Shown here: piece after piece, positions 32,567 to 44,465 of the stretch
How the letters are laid out: each line of letters starts with the position of its first letter
Numbering within the stretch: the stretch's first letter is position 1
Source: Microdochium bolleyi
Taxonomy: Eukaryota > Ascomycota > Sordariomycetes > Xylariales > Microdochiaceae
Reading direction: 5' to 3'
Length of the DNA stretch: 64,000 bases
Assembly (NCBI GenBank): GCA_001566295.1
Contig: KQ964247.1
Coordinates: 2,604,001 to 2,668,000, forward strand
Program-made: the position numbers and the translations under genes
Notes under the pieces: generated by a model
Databases searched by the model: none
Told to the model about the DNA's origin: nothing
Seen by the model: the letters and a program-made list of their open reading frames with translations, nothing else

Positions 32567-35500
32567 ATCTTCCTGGGACTTATTCCGGGCATCATATGGC
32601 GTTATGCTCACCAAATACTGTGCTTGGAGTTCCGTTGTTCAGATGGTCCTTCCTCGACCTTTGTCGAGCTATCAGCAAGAGACAGCTGCGAGCTTTGGCC
32701 TTCATTATAGAAAGCGAACATGCATCGCTCGTGAGACGAGCGCTTATCGTACAGTCTAGCCGATGTATCCTTGTTGAAGTGATCCCAAGAGACACCCTTT
32801 GCCGAGCCACTCTCCAGAGAGAAAAGAATGGACGACGCAATGTGAGCACGCAGTTGAATTGAGACAGACCTGGCCTCAGAGTTGGCAGAGAGGTGTGAAA
32901 TCACGGAAGACTTGGCATCAGGGCCTCGGACCTGTTGGTGTCTATGGGACCTGCTTGCGAGACTGTTCATGAGTCCATGCAGAAATTAGGAATAGAAATG
33001 GTGAGTCTGGGCTGGACAGATGCGCCATGAGCGACCTGTTGGTACGCCTCTTTTGGTATGACCAGACAGACCATGACGGACAAACTCTTGACAAACTATG
33101 GCGAACTTGATGATGTTTTAATGACTCTGGCCACCAACAGTTGCTTTCTTGTGTGCAGCAGAATGCAAGTTGAGACCATGGGTGGCCCACGATTCGGTGA
33201 GAGCGGATCCTGTTTGTCAAGCTGCATCATGGTCTTTGTGCAGCCGGACTGTGCTTTGTGGCGTTGGCCACTGCCTTAGCACTCGGTCGAGGCAATTCAG
33301 CTGGAGGAAGTCGATCAGACTGCGGTCGCCGATGGTGGTCGAGGCTGGTGGCTCGACGCGGTGGTCGTAGGGCCTGGCCAGAAACGGCCCCCAACTCGTG
33401 GTGGCCCCTGCTGATTGCCCGAAAGGGGAGTGTATCTCTGGGGCTCGCCGAGACGTCATTGTCTGAGACGTCTTAGATTGTGCCGATCCAAAAAAGTCGA
33501 GTCTGCCCTGACTGGTGGGGCAGCCGTGTATCTGACCGTGTCGAGCTCGCTGCAGGGCGCTGAGCAAGCAAGTGTAGCCGCAGAAGCAATACACCTGCAA
33601 GTGAGCTGTTGACAGTCCGGCAGGCAGCTTCTCTCTGAATTGCACAGTAGTAGGCCCATCTGGGGTGTGAGACGCGTCTGGGTGGTTGTGGCATCTTGTT
33701 GGGAGTTGGTTGTCTGATCTAAGCGGCGTCGAAAGGCAGCCTTGCGGCAAAGAGTTGTTCCAGACCAAGGATTCGATGAGCCTGGCGCTTGTCATGCAAG
33801 CCAGAGCGTGTCGCCCAGAGCTGGTCCGTTTTGACCTTGTTGGCCAGTACTATGTGTGCGCTTACCAAAGGCCTGGCCGGGATGGCGAGCGCGACATGGC
33901 GAGCGCGACTTAGGGCGCTGTGAATGGGTGGCTTGCCAGACAAACCCGAACAAGTGCTCAAGGGAGCTGGAGATGCTGACAGCGTTGGCTGGTGAAGAGC
34001 AGGGGGCGCCTGCAGGTTGCGCAGGTATGGATTGTCAGGTGACCAATGTCCTCGTGCACTCTTGACTCTGGACTCTGCGCTCTGCACTCTGGAGGAAGAC
34101 TGGAGGGATCGCAGTTGCCACTCGCCAGCAAACCCCGTTGGCCGTGGCATTCTGACAACTGTCAAGCGATGCAGGCAAGAACCTGATGAGCAGAAGCCCC
34201 GCGTGCCACTTCTTTACCATGTACGGTTGTGCACTTTGGTGCAACGAAATGCCGGCCCGCAGCCCACAAGCAAACACATGGTCCAGGTGAGCCGCCGACA
34301 CGACACAGAGAGCGACTCGCCTCGCGACCAAGCAGGGCTCGATTCCGTCACGGCCAGTCCTTCGGGCTCGGGCCGAGTCTCGACCTCCAAGGCGTCTCGT
34401 GCGCCCTGTGCCCTGGCCAGCCCGGGTCCCCAGCCAGCCTCGCCGTTCACAACCAGCAAGGCAAACAAGGGCGCACTAATGTATATGTAGGTACATACAT
34501 ACACGGTGACGACGATGCCAACGGGCCGTGGGACAGGCATGCCCTGCTGCAGTTGGCTGCAACGTCAGGATCGTCAGCCAGCTGCAGCAAACAAATGGTT
34601 GTTGAAGAGGACCGGGCCTGACATTGGCTCGGAGCGGTGCTCTGGGGCTTGTGATTGGCTGGCTACCCCTCTTTCCGGCCAGGGTCCCGGCTCGAGCCCC
34701 GGAAGCTGATTGGTCCCGGCAGTCTGGTTCTACATCGGCTCAGAAGCGGACCGCTGTCGCTGCCACTGGACGGTCCAAGCAAGCCCTGGTGCCCTGGAGC
34801 CCTGCCCTGGAGCCCTGACGCCCTAACGCCCTGGGAGCCACACACCCTCTGCCATCTCCCCTCCTTGGGGCGGCAGCCCGTCTATCGCCTGTCGCCTGTC
34901 GCTTGTCGCCTGTGGCAGCTGAGAAGTGCTTCCACAACCTCGCCCTGGGGGAGCATGGACAGCAATAGCAATTCCCAGCCGGGCCTGGCTGGACGACCAG
35001 GCAACCAGTAGAGCAGAACGCCCTCGTGCCCGCCCGCCGCCGAGTGCCATTGTCCACCAACACACGGCCAGGCCTCTCCGAGCTCCCTCCCAACGTCCTG
35101 TCCCATGCGCGACGAATCACCATGCCCGCCGGGATGTCCTGACAGCACCACCCACGCGGACCGAGTACGTGACTACCTGGATGCCATGCAGATCACCTCC
35201 ACAGCACCTATGCAGCACCTATGCAGCATCCGTGCAGTACTGTGCCACTCTGACACACCGTGCCGACAGAGTCGACAGTCCGGAGGCGGGAGGCTCGTCG
35301 AGATGGGACCCTCCGCATCTGAGACAGCGCTTCCAGAGGAGACCTCGCTCGGCTGGGCCGGCCGTGCCATGGCGAGCCTGGCCGGGGAGTAGCTGGCTGG
35401 GCCGGGACTCAGCACATCCCATTCCCCCTTGCGCCGTCATGTCCCTTTGTCACATCCCCAAGACCTGGGGGCCTGGAGTGCACCGCGGCGGTTCTCGACA

Positions 35501-36358
35501 CGTATGATTCCGGGCGGCCTGGCACTGCCAGGGGGTTGCGGGACCCCAGCACGACCAGGATTCAGAGATCCGTCACAAATCGATCACTCACAAGCGACCA
35601 CGGCATGGCGCGAAGCACCACCCAGCGCGTGGTGAGGCATGGTGATGCACAGCCAGACAAATTGCCATCATATTCCCGCGCCCCGAGATACCGCGGTGCA
35701 GATGAGGCGTGTCTCCTGGCGTGTCTCATTACTTTTCAACAGCGCTGCTTTTTTGACGTACATATCTGCGAGGCAGTCTTTGGCGCTTCTGGCAGTAGTG
35801 GACCAGAGTCGTATCACTTGGGCTTGCATTTCGCACCCCCCCCCCCCCCCCCCCCCCCCCCCAGTCGCTGCTGGGAGACAGGTACCTCGAGCATCACTTG
35901 GGCTTTACCCTCGTCGTAGCAAACACCCCAGGGTGCAGTATCGCGGCAAGCCCAGTATGTATTCCGCTGCGACAAGCCTTTTAACGTTGTTGGTTGCAGT
36001 ACATCCTGGCATCTGTGCTCGCCGTCCTTTCATCCCAGCCAGCTCTCGCTCTTACATGGGCTGCAACCCGGCCATCCATCAGGGCAGGCCGGAGTCCCGA
36101 TACTTAATCCAACTCCCTTCACCTTTGCAAACCGTCCCTTCCTCCAGAGTCTGCAAACTACTGCACTTGCGCCCATCGCCGTCTCACTTGCACCTCGACT
36201 AGTGTATCTTTCGCCTTCCTTATACACAACGACAATCTGCAACAATTCGGCCCCCTTTGAGCTTCGAAAATAACGGCATCGTCAACATCGGCGGAGTCGG
36301 CGGGTGAAGCGCTCGCAGTGCCAAGTAAAAGAGCAGAGAGCACATCGCCACGATCAAG
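32567..36358. other. 3.8 kb intergenic, low-complexity
   Basis: No gene supported. It contains imperfect short repeats (CTCTGGACTCTGCGCTCTGCA-type near 34064-34095, CCCTGGAGCCCTG-type near 34785-34835, CGCCTGT units near 34886-34915, a CAGCACCTATG duplication near 35200-35225) and a 27-base poly-C tract. The last ~400 nt are the presumed promoter and leader of the SANT-like gene. Confidence 0.5.
35836..35862. repeat. poly-C tract (C27)
   Basis: Twenty-seven consecutive C residues in noncoding DNA about 500 nt upstream of the next start codon. The exact length should be treated as approximate for technical reasons. Confidence 0.9.
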
Positions 36359-37704
36359 ATGGCCGACTTTGCCCGCAACCCTCACCACTCAAAGTCCGTC
36401 ACGTACAGCCACAACCGATGCTTGGTCGAAACGTCTTGGGCCCAGCAGCATCGCAGACAGAGTGACACCCTCACGGATACTTATTCTCCCATCACCATAA
36501 TGCCAGGGACATCTTTCTCCTCGGACTCCGGCTCAGAGTCTGGCTACATCATGTCACCACATGCCTCAATGCCAGCATCACCCCGCACCCCTGTTCCGTG
36601 GCTCGACGCTACAGACGGCTCTCGTGACACTCAGCTAGCCTTGAGAGGCGAGATGGGGAAGCGGAAACATGCTATTGTGAGGGACGAAGAACGCACTGCA
36701 TGGGCTTTGCCAGGAGTTCTCAACATTCTCAACACGGTGGGCCCGGACGACCGCGCGCAAGCCGTGGTGCCGACAAGACCGAAGCGTCGCATGATGACGC
36801 CTCTGTCAAGCCCAGAGATGGCTCTGAGCGAGCTCAGTGGACCGGACGACCCCATCACCAGGAGCTTGAACCATGGGCGGCGCCCGGAGAAAGGGCTCCT
36901 CACTCGACCTACGGGGCTGGGCGATGCCAATGTGCGATTCGCCCTGCCGTCTCGCCATGCCGCCGCGCGGCACGGCTCTCAGAGCAACAGTCCTTATCCC
37001 CGCCAACAACCGTCGCCGCCCGGGGACGAACCAAGGAAGGGGCGGGCGAAGCCCAAGGGTACTCACTGCAACGTCAAGTATCTGCCCGAGGAGCAGGATT
37101 TCATCCGCTATCACAAGATTGACCTCAAGGAGTCTTGGAACGAGGTACTTCAGAGCTTCAAGCCCTTCCAGCAGAGGTTCCCCAAAGACGAACTCGACCG
37201 CCGGATACAAGGACTGCAGGGCGTCCACTACCGCGAGAATTATGCCATCCCCAAGCCTCGCCGCGAGAGCAACGGCAGGCAAATCTCCTTCCTCCCCAAC
37301 GGACACGTGCTCGCCCATGCCTGCAAGGTGCGGGAACAGGGCGAGTACAAGTACATGTATGGGCTGGTCTACCTGTTCCCAGACCGGGCAATGGGCTACT
37401 CCTGGGTGCGGGCTGAGCACCGGCGCTTCGCTGCCGAGCTGAGTAAGTGATCATATTCTGCTGACGTGTTTTCCCTCGAGATTCCCAATCTGACCAGCTG
37501 CGAATAGACAATGAAAGAATCCAAGCTCAAGCACAGGCTAAGCGCGACGCCATGGAGCGTGGGACGTGGGTGGAGAAGCTCGAGGATAACAGCTGCATGT
37601 GCTGCGAAAGCGAAGACAGGGACATGGCGGGCGAGCCGCTTCGAGTTTGCCAGCCCTTTGACAACGACTACAAAGACGGAACAACATACGGTCATAGGTT
37701 ATGA
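36359..37704 (+). CDS. uncharacterised protein with SANT/Myb-like segment
   Basis: Two exons, 36359-37442 and 37508-37704, give 426 residues; the 65-nt intron has a GTAAGT donor and a CTGAC branch point. I do not recognise a named family. Residues ~1-235 are low-complexity Ser/Pro/Arg with a basic KRRMM patch that may be a nuclear signal. Residues ~240-300 (KYLPEEQDFIRYHKIDLKES and the following helices, ending before HYRENYAIP) have the spacing of a SANT/Myb-type helix bundle seen in fungal nuclear proteins. After a conserved-looking block with YKYMYGLVYLFPDRAMGYSW, exon 2 gives a charged helix and a cysteine cluster (CMCC) before the end. A later in-frame Met at residue 48 is an alternative start. 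The open exon 2 after a clean splice supports a real gene. Confidence 0.65.
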
Positions 37705-38657
37705 GTGTGCGGAGATGTGTCCGTGGCCATCGACGTTTGCGTACTCTTCAAGCCATCAGCCGCTCATCCCTTCTAGCACGGCAGATCTGCCCAGGTCCGC
37801 AGCAGTCTTGAACCAACAACACTCAGCATTGCTGCAGTTTGTACGACTGCATGCCACGAACAAAAGACAAGAAACCGGACGTGCTCCTATCATTCTCAAC
37901 GAACTACATTTGCCAGCCCAGGCTCGGCTCACGGGCGCCTGGCGAACATACACACGAGATTTACGAAACACTTTTTGCCATGATCTATACCCTGGTGTGG
38001 GATATCTGAGTTTTATTCTTCATTCCTGTAGATAGATCTTTTGACTCTCTCGTTCTTATGCATCACTGGGAGGTAGACTTGCGTTTCGCACTCTGTATCG
38101 TTTTCTTGGAGAAGCATTCGGCAGCATTGTGTACACACGCACGGGCTGGCCATAGGAATACATAATGGACATGATCAAAGACATCAAACGACTCCCCCTC
38201 GCTCTCTGTTCCACCCTTTAATCGTGAGAGCGCCAGGGCCGATTCCTCGAGGGCAGCCCGTAGCCACAGTGAAGGGGAAGCCGACGAAGAGGCAAGGCGC
38301 ACAACCAAAAGAAAAGCCTGCCTGAGCCACCCCCCAGGAAGCATCATCCAAACACACACTCACCAGTTACCGCGGCCAAGCATATAGTATCCCATGCTAC
38401 CCGCCCACGGGGCCAAAACGGCCATGAATCCCCTCCCCCCTGCCGTTCTCTCGCGGTAATCATGACCAATGGCACCGCGTCTAAGCTCACCACCTTTTCT
38501 TTCTCTTCTTAATGTGCTTATGTTCTCGTGGGAGCGGTGTTGCGATTCGCCCCCCGCCCCTACGGCTGATGCTATTGGTGCTAGAAATCACCCTTGTGTT
38601 TGCTCAAGAACTCGCCTCTCTCTTTCTCTCTTTGCCTGGGCAATGCGTCTATCCTAG

Positions 38658-38676
38658 GCGGGCAAATTTTGCCCGC
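38658..38676. repeat. perfect 9-bp inverted repeat
   Basis: GCGGGCAAA and its exact reverse complement TTTGCCCGC are separated by one T and followed eight bases later by a T-run. It is a strong candidate for a DNA-binding-protein site or a hairpin; no gene is attached to it. Confidence 0.75.
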
Positions 38677-39074
38677 TTCGTGGGCTTTTTTTCCTCTTTC
38701 TTTTCCGGAGGCTGGAAAAACTCGCGGAGAAGGGAGAGAGATAGAGTAGAGAGCTGAGAAAGGGGGTAGGACGAGAGAGAGAGGATGAATAGTGGAGGGA
38801 AATACATGTTGTCTCTAGTCGATGTCGGTTCATCTCGGGGAGACATGTGTGCTGCAATGGGGTCTCGGGGTGCCACAGCCATGATTCTCCTTCTCCTCTC
38901 CTCTCCCCTCTTGATCTCCTACCTACGTGTAGGCAACTCCCCCTTCCCCCCAGCCTTTCGGCCATGCCCGGGTGCTACCTTGTTCGGCCCCGTTGGAAAT
39001 CGCCTATCCATACCTACACTCCCCCCTTGTTCCCATGATTATCGTTGCTGTTGCTGTTGTTTTTGTTGGTCCAT

Positions 39075-39112
39075 CCACCACCACCACCACCACCGCAGCA
39101 GCAGCACCAGCA
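39075..39112. repeat. CCA/GCA trinucleotide tract
   Basis: A run of CAC/CCA repeats followed by GCA repeats in noncoding DNA; near-perfect trinucleotide microsatellite. Confidence 0.7.
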
Positions 39113-39367
39113 GCGGGAAACGGCCCCCCATGTACGACGAAAACGGGCATTGACAGGGCCACTGACGTGCCTCGGCGAAAACAGCAGGCCGTCCAGGGGA
39201 GATGGTACATGACACTACCTGGCGGTGCTAGGGGCGGATGATCAAAAGTGCCCTGTTTGGACCCGGGAGTTTGGGTCGGATACTGGTCAAGTCAGGTAAG
39301 CGTATCGTAGGTAGGCGCCGAGGAGGCGAGGGGGGAGCCGCAGCAGCAAGGGCTGGCGATTCCACAT

Positions 39368-39398
39368 CCACACACACACGCACACACACACACAAACA
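39368..39398. repeat. CA-rich microsatellite
   Basis: Interrupted CA dinucleotide run (one G and later AAAC interruptions) in noncoding sequence. Confidence 0.7.
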
Positions 39399-42300
39399 AA
39401 CAATCACTATGTAGGTAGGTATACAGGCGCGCGCATGTTCGTGGCGAAGCATGTTGGTCCCCATTTCCACTACGGACCAGGGGGGAGGTAAAGGCATGGG
39501 AGAAGACGGAGGCAAGTAAGGATATCTGCATGGGATGTACTCATCAGAGCAACCGCCCTTCTCCCCTTTTCATTTCGTTGCGAACTACTGGCTAGAAGGA
39601 GGCAGAGAGGCGGCGGTAGAGAGTGAGTATATACTGAGGAGTGAGGCCGGCCCGATGTAGCTGTCGGAAGCAGGGAGGGAGACACACGCCAGAACGTCCC
39701 GTCTCTGCATCGTTCCACTTTCCATTGTTGTTGCTGTTGGCGCCGCCTGCCTTATTTCCCGTTTCCTTGACGTAGTAGGGGCCTCGGCCTTTGACCAAGG
39801 ATTCGCCCTGCAGAACACGTCTTGTGTGTGTGTTTGTTGGTTGACAGGGGGGACCACTACACGATCCCGGGGTTCCTTTCCGATTGCCTCTGCATGTGCA
39901 TATTTGCTCCAGGTTCGTTCAAGGTTGTAGGACAATTGCTCTCTCTAGGATTATTTGCGCTGGAAAGAACAGGACGGACGGAGCGGACGGGACAGGCTCG
40001 TCGGGTGTTGCCTGTCGGTGTTGCCGATTTCACCGTCGTGACAGGCTTGGCTGTGTTGGTTCCCTTTCCAAGGAGGGTTCTTATTGCCATTACTCTTGGC
40101 ACTTTTTGAGAGATATCGGGATTGCAAAACGGAGTGCTCCCGCTCCTGGCTCTTATGGCCATCGCATGCGGGAAATTATGAAATATCTAAGTCCCTCGGC
40201 TAGAGGGGCCGTGTTTCTGCAAGCCGTCACGGAGCATCATACCACCGTCCGGTCAGATTTGTTCGTTCAGTGGTCCGCTCCGCACATGTTGGTTCTGTTT
40301 CTGGGGTAAAGCAGCTCTTCAGGCTGAAATGTGGGTGTGTCTACGTTGCCATGGACCTCCGAGACTCGGCCCGAAGGTCTGTGTCTATGTTGGTCGAGAG
40401 ACTTGTGCACTCTTGAGTTCTTGGCCACGGTGGAGGAAGGGTTCGCTTCCTCATGCTAGAGTATGTCTGCTCGACATGCCTTGGCGACATGATCCGCCGT
40501 GGTTTCGGAGCAAATCGAGACACGGGCGTAGAGGAGGAGGGTAGCCTTCCCAGTCGCTGGCAAAGTTCCCGTGTAGTTTCAGATAACTACCCAGACGCTT
40601 TCCGCTAGCTTTCTTGTCAAGTTCCCATGTGCTGGGAGCAGTCTGCACAACTACTGCGGGCCGGAGACATCCAAGCACAAAATTTCCGAGGAGGGCTGAG
40701 CCAACCCCCTGCCCTGGTCTCACTGTCTCGACATTGCAACAAGAACTGGGATCTGGGGACGAGATCATCCTGCGTCTCGGGCTGAGGTCGGATCTGCACC
40801 TAGTAACGGGCCATCTCAGACGTTCTAGGCAGCATCTCAGATGTCTTGACTAGGTTTTCCATCTGGAGCAGAGGCGGCGTGACAGGTAGAAATGAGGAGG
40901 CGTGTCGGAACTTTTGCATGGAACCACGGGCGTCGGTTTATGTGATGTTGCTTCTTCCCTTCTTCCCTTATCCTCGCAATCCTTCTGATCGGTCTCGTCC
41001 CTCGTGGACAGCTCGTGGGCTTGGATGCTCGGCGTCGGTGGATGCCCACGCTGGAGGTCGCGAACTTGATTTCATCTGACACTCCGGCGGATAACAGACG
41101 CACTGAGATGCCTCATTTACAGTTCACTGCTCATTTAAATGGGTGCCACGGTCGTCAACCCTCTTCGTTGTCCTTGGGACCATCACTGAGAAGCACACGC
41201 GACCTTAGAGACAAAACGACCAGCAATGGCTACGCCACAAATTGACGAAACAAAACTCAGATATCTCGAGAGGTAAGCAGGTGAGTGAAAAGCACCAGAA
41301 CCCTGTCATGTTCAGAAGCACTTGTCCCAATCTCTCTGCAGCTCGACACGTTTCTCAGCCGCATCCTGCCCGGTCTCACCTTTCAAGTCAAACAGGGGGT
41401 TGACAGCTGCGAGAGGCGATCGCCGCTACCACCACGCCTCTCAGGTCGGATTTGAGAGGGGGGATCGGGTCTCCGGGGAAGTGAGACATGAAGGACGATG
41501 CGCGAGCAAGCCACGCTCCAGTACACATGGACCAGCGTGGAGCTGGCTTTGGCAGAACAAGCAAGGGACTTTACATGCCGCAACGCGCGCCGGCCGGAGG
41601 CACACGCCGGGCCCACGCAGCACGGTCATCCTTGCATCCTTTAGCATGGTGAACTGAACTGTGGCACCGTGCTTAAACTTCCGCGGGAAAGGAACAAAAG
41701 AGATGTGAAGATGTTGAAGACGCTCAAGAGTGGGGAAAGAGAAAAAAGAAAAACATCCTCAGCGATGCGGGACGGGACACAGCCTCGCTGCCATCGCGCA
41801 GATAGGTACCGGATCTTCACGGCTACGTACAGAGGACGAGAGCTTCACATCCATACACGATCGGCGCCGGTTGGATATGCAAGCGACGGTAGACAGGGTT
41901 CGGAGTAGGCTTTCCGAGGATCTGGGCGTTGCAAGCCGGCGTCATGCAGGAAGCCGGATTCAGATTCTGCAGTGTCACTTTCCGATATGTGCTATTGTTA
42001 TTTCCTTTTTCCAACCCCCTGTCTCGCTCGTTTTTCTCACCTTTGTTTACTCGAAACTCGGTTCTCTCTCTGTCTACACTCTAAAAGTGTTGAAGATCTC
42101 TCCCCCTGGAGTTGGTGGGGCTCTTTTTACTTTCTTATTTCCTGCCCTCCGCGCGAAAAGCCGTTGCCGAATGACCGATCACTTTGTTCCCGCACCCTTG
42201 ACCTGTCTTATTGCTTTTTTGTGACGGCTTCTTGCATTGTCCCACGCCCCCTCCACTTCAGCAATGACAAAGTTCTTTCTCAACAACCACCCCAAAGCAG

Positions 42301-43030
42301 ATCTATCTGCATCGCATTGCGTCGCGCTGGGACGTGGCGATGCGCGGTAGGCAAGCACTCCCTGACGGTGAGGCTCGCGGGCATGTGGTTGAAGATGTTG
42401 CGGTCAGGATACGATATTCAGCCGCAAGAGAGAAAAGTGAGACATGCAGAGAGAGCCTCATGCTCTCGCGGGGAGACCCCGGGTATTAGACCCGCGCATA
42501 ACAGACCAGCCCTTACGAGTGAGCACCGGTGAGGTGCGCGTCAACAAGAGTCCCTTCCTCGTGCAACATATGCGGCACGTACCAAGACAAACCCGCGGTC
42601 TTAGACATGCGACTTACGAGAGCGATGAGAAGCCCGACAAACTACGAGCCCACGCCAGTCTGTTTCTCATTCTTGCGCTATGCCGATGTCTTGCTGGCAC
42701 GTGACGATGGGTGTTCCTCTATGTGACTTGCCGAAGAGAGTGGCCGTGGTAGCCAAACAGCTCGCACATCGCTTAGAGGTCGCCTGTATGGGTTGGAGTG
42801 CACGAAACTGAACCTATTGCCTGAGGGATGGAACCGGGCATTGTATGCAGTCAGTGTCAACCAGGGTGCCTCTACGTCGCGGGATTTTGTTCACGAAACG
42901 GCTATTGATTGAGGCCAGGGAAAACTTGCTGCGTGTTAGATGGCCAAGATGACCACGGGTATCTATGCTGAGTGTTGGCAAGTATGAGAAGCGCAGTAAT
43001 CCAGGAAAATCCGCTCGAACGAGACCACGC

Positions 43031-44465
43031 CTAGAGACCGAACGAGTTGGCGTTGTAGCCGGCCTTGAACTTTGCAAAACGTCCTTCCTCGTTGTCTTCG
43101 CCATCCGAGTGGTGCACATCGTCATCCGAGTTCGCGTCGTACTCCTCGAGATCTGATGCATTACCGGTCCGATACGCATATGCATTGTACCCATACTCGT
43201 CGTCAGATGCGACTTCATCGTCGGGATAATCCGCAGTGTAGTAGTTCTCGGCTTTACAGATGTTAGTAGAGCTCCTTGAACCGATCTTGATCACAAATTC
43301 CACTAACCATTCTCGTCTTCCTCGTCTTCGGCCCACTCATCATCGCTATCGCTCCCATCGCCGTAGAAGTAGTCGATGTCAGGCTCCCCGTCAAACACCA
43401 AAAGACCCACGGTCTGTGGCGAGACGTGCTCGCCAATACGACTGGCTGGAACTCGCACATACGTCTCGATGATGTAGTCATCATCGTCACTGCCGTCGCT
43501 CATGTTATCGTCCGCGTCTGCCATATCCTTGTCTGCCGTCGCTTGTGAAGGCTCAGGATGGCGTTCTGCATAACGTTGCGGCGGTGCCTTGGGCTTGAAC
43601 CGGAGTGGCGATGTCGGCTGCGGCTTCTTGGCGGAGTCACGACGGCGCTGCTCGTCATCGTCCGCCTGCTTGATGTTCAAGCCTATCTGTTCGAGCGTGT
43701 ACGCGTTCATCTCAGCCGAGAGCTGCCCCAGGTCGACATTCCGCCAGCGCTCGGTGATGGTTTCTGGTGCCTCGGCTTTGGCGCCTCTTGCCTGGTTGTT
43801 TTCGCTGGCAAACTTGGCGACCCCGGGCTTCTTGAACTTCTTTGGAGGCGTCTTGTCAAGGTCCATGTCGTCCGTCCATGAGCTGTCGACAGAAACGCCC
43901 GTAGATGGCTCCTGCGCAGGACCGGCCCTTGCCCGTAGCTTGTCCAGTTTCTTGGTCGAGACCTGCTTGATCTTCCGCTCTACGAAGACCGTCGGCGCTT
44001 GGCGCTTCTTGGATATTCCGCCGCGCACCCGGCTGCTTGCCGGTAATGTTGCACGGAGCATGTCCTGTCGCGAGATATGAAACTGCCGTGGCTCGGGCGC
44101 CTGTGCCTCCGTGGTCGCCGTCGTGCTCACATTGTCGCTGCTCTGGGGCGTGGCCTCGGTCTGGATATCGGTAGCGCGGGGTTCCGGTGCGGTCTTTGGG
44201 GAAGCGGCGTTTGCTCTGCGTGGGAACGTATGGATTACAGGCTTCTGGGGCGCCGTGCGCTCTGCGGAGATCGCATCTCGATCTTGCCGCTGGTAGACGA
44301 AATGGTCACTACGGTGCCGCTTGCTTTCCTGCACACCTGCCGACGCCTGTTAGTATTTGATGCCAAACACGGGGGGCTGTGAGTTGTATGCGTACGGAGG
44401 AACGAGACGGGCGACTCGTCCGCCGCCTTGCGCTTGATGCGGATGAGTTGGGGTGGGATTGACAT
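43031..44465 (-). CDS. IWR1: Iwr1, RNA polymerase II nuclear import factor
   Basis: Three exons on the minus strand, 44465-44396, 44336-43308 and 43251-43031, give 439 residues. The N-terminus PPQLIRIKRKAADESPVSFL, joined by splicing to VQESKRHRSDHFVYQR, is the conserved start of Iwr1. The C-terminal Iwr1 domain reads YIIETYVRVP, GLLVFDGEPDIDYFYGDGSD, then acidic DDEWAEDEEDEN, and continues after the second intron with AENYYTADYPDDE. Iwr1 binds assembled Pol II in the cytoplasm and guides it into the nucleus, using an N-terminal bipartite signal; the KRK and KRHR clusters fit that. Both introns are short (59 and 56 nt) with CTAAC branch points. The start at 44465 is the only Met giving the conserved N-terminus. 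Confidence 0.88.

Larger units (their letters stand above)
37705..43030. other. 5.3 kb intergenic between convergent genes
   Basis: This is the longest gene-free stretch in the window. Only short, overlapping frames occur, none with a domain. It contains CT-rich and GA-rich tracts, a CCA/GCA trinucleotide run near 39075-39112, a CA-rich run at 39368-39398 and a perfect 9-bp-arm palindrome at 38658-38676. A noncoding RNA or a multi-exon gene with very short exons cannot be excluded. Confidence 0.5.

Noticed and set aside
42443..42530. Possible tRNA on the minus strand (anticodon-arm-like CGGGTCTAATACCCG)
   Set aside because: The neighbouring hairpin has no TTCRANY T-loop, and acceptor and D arms cannot be paired.
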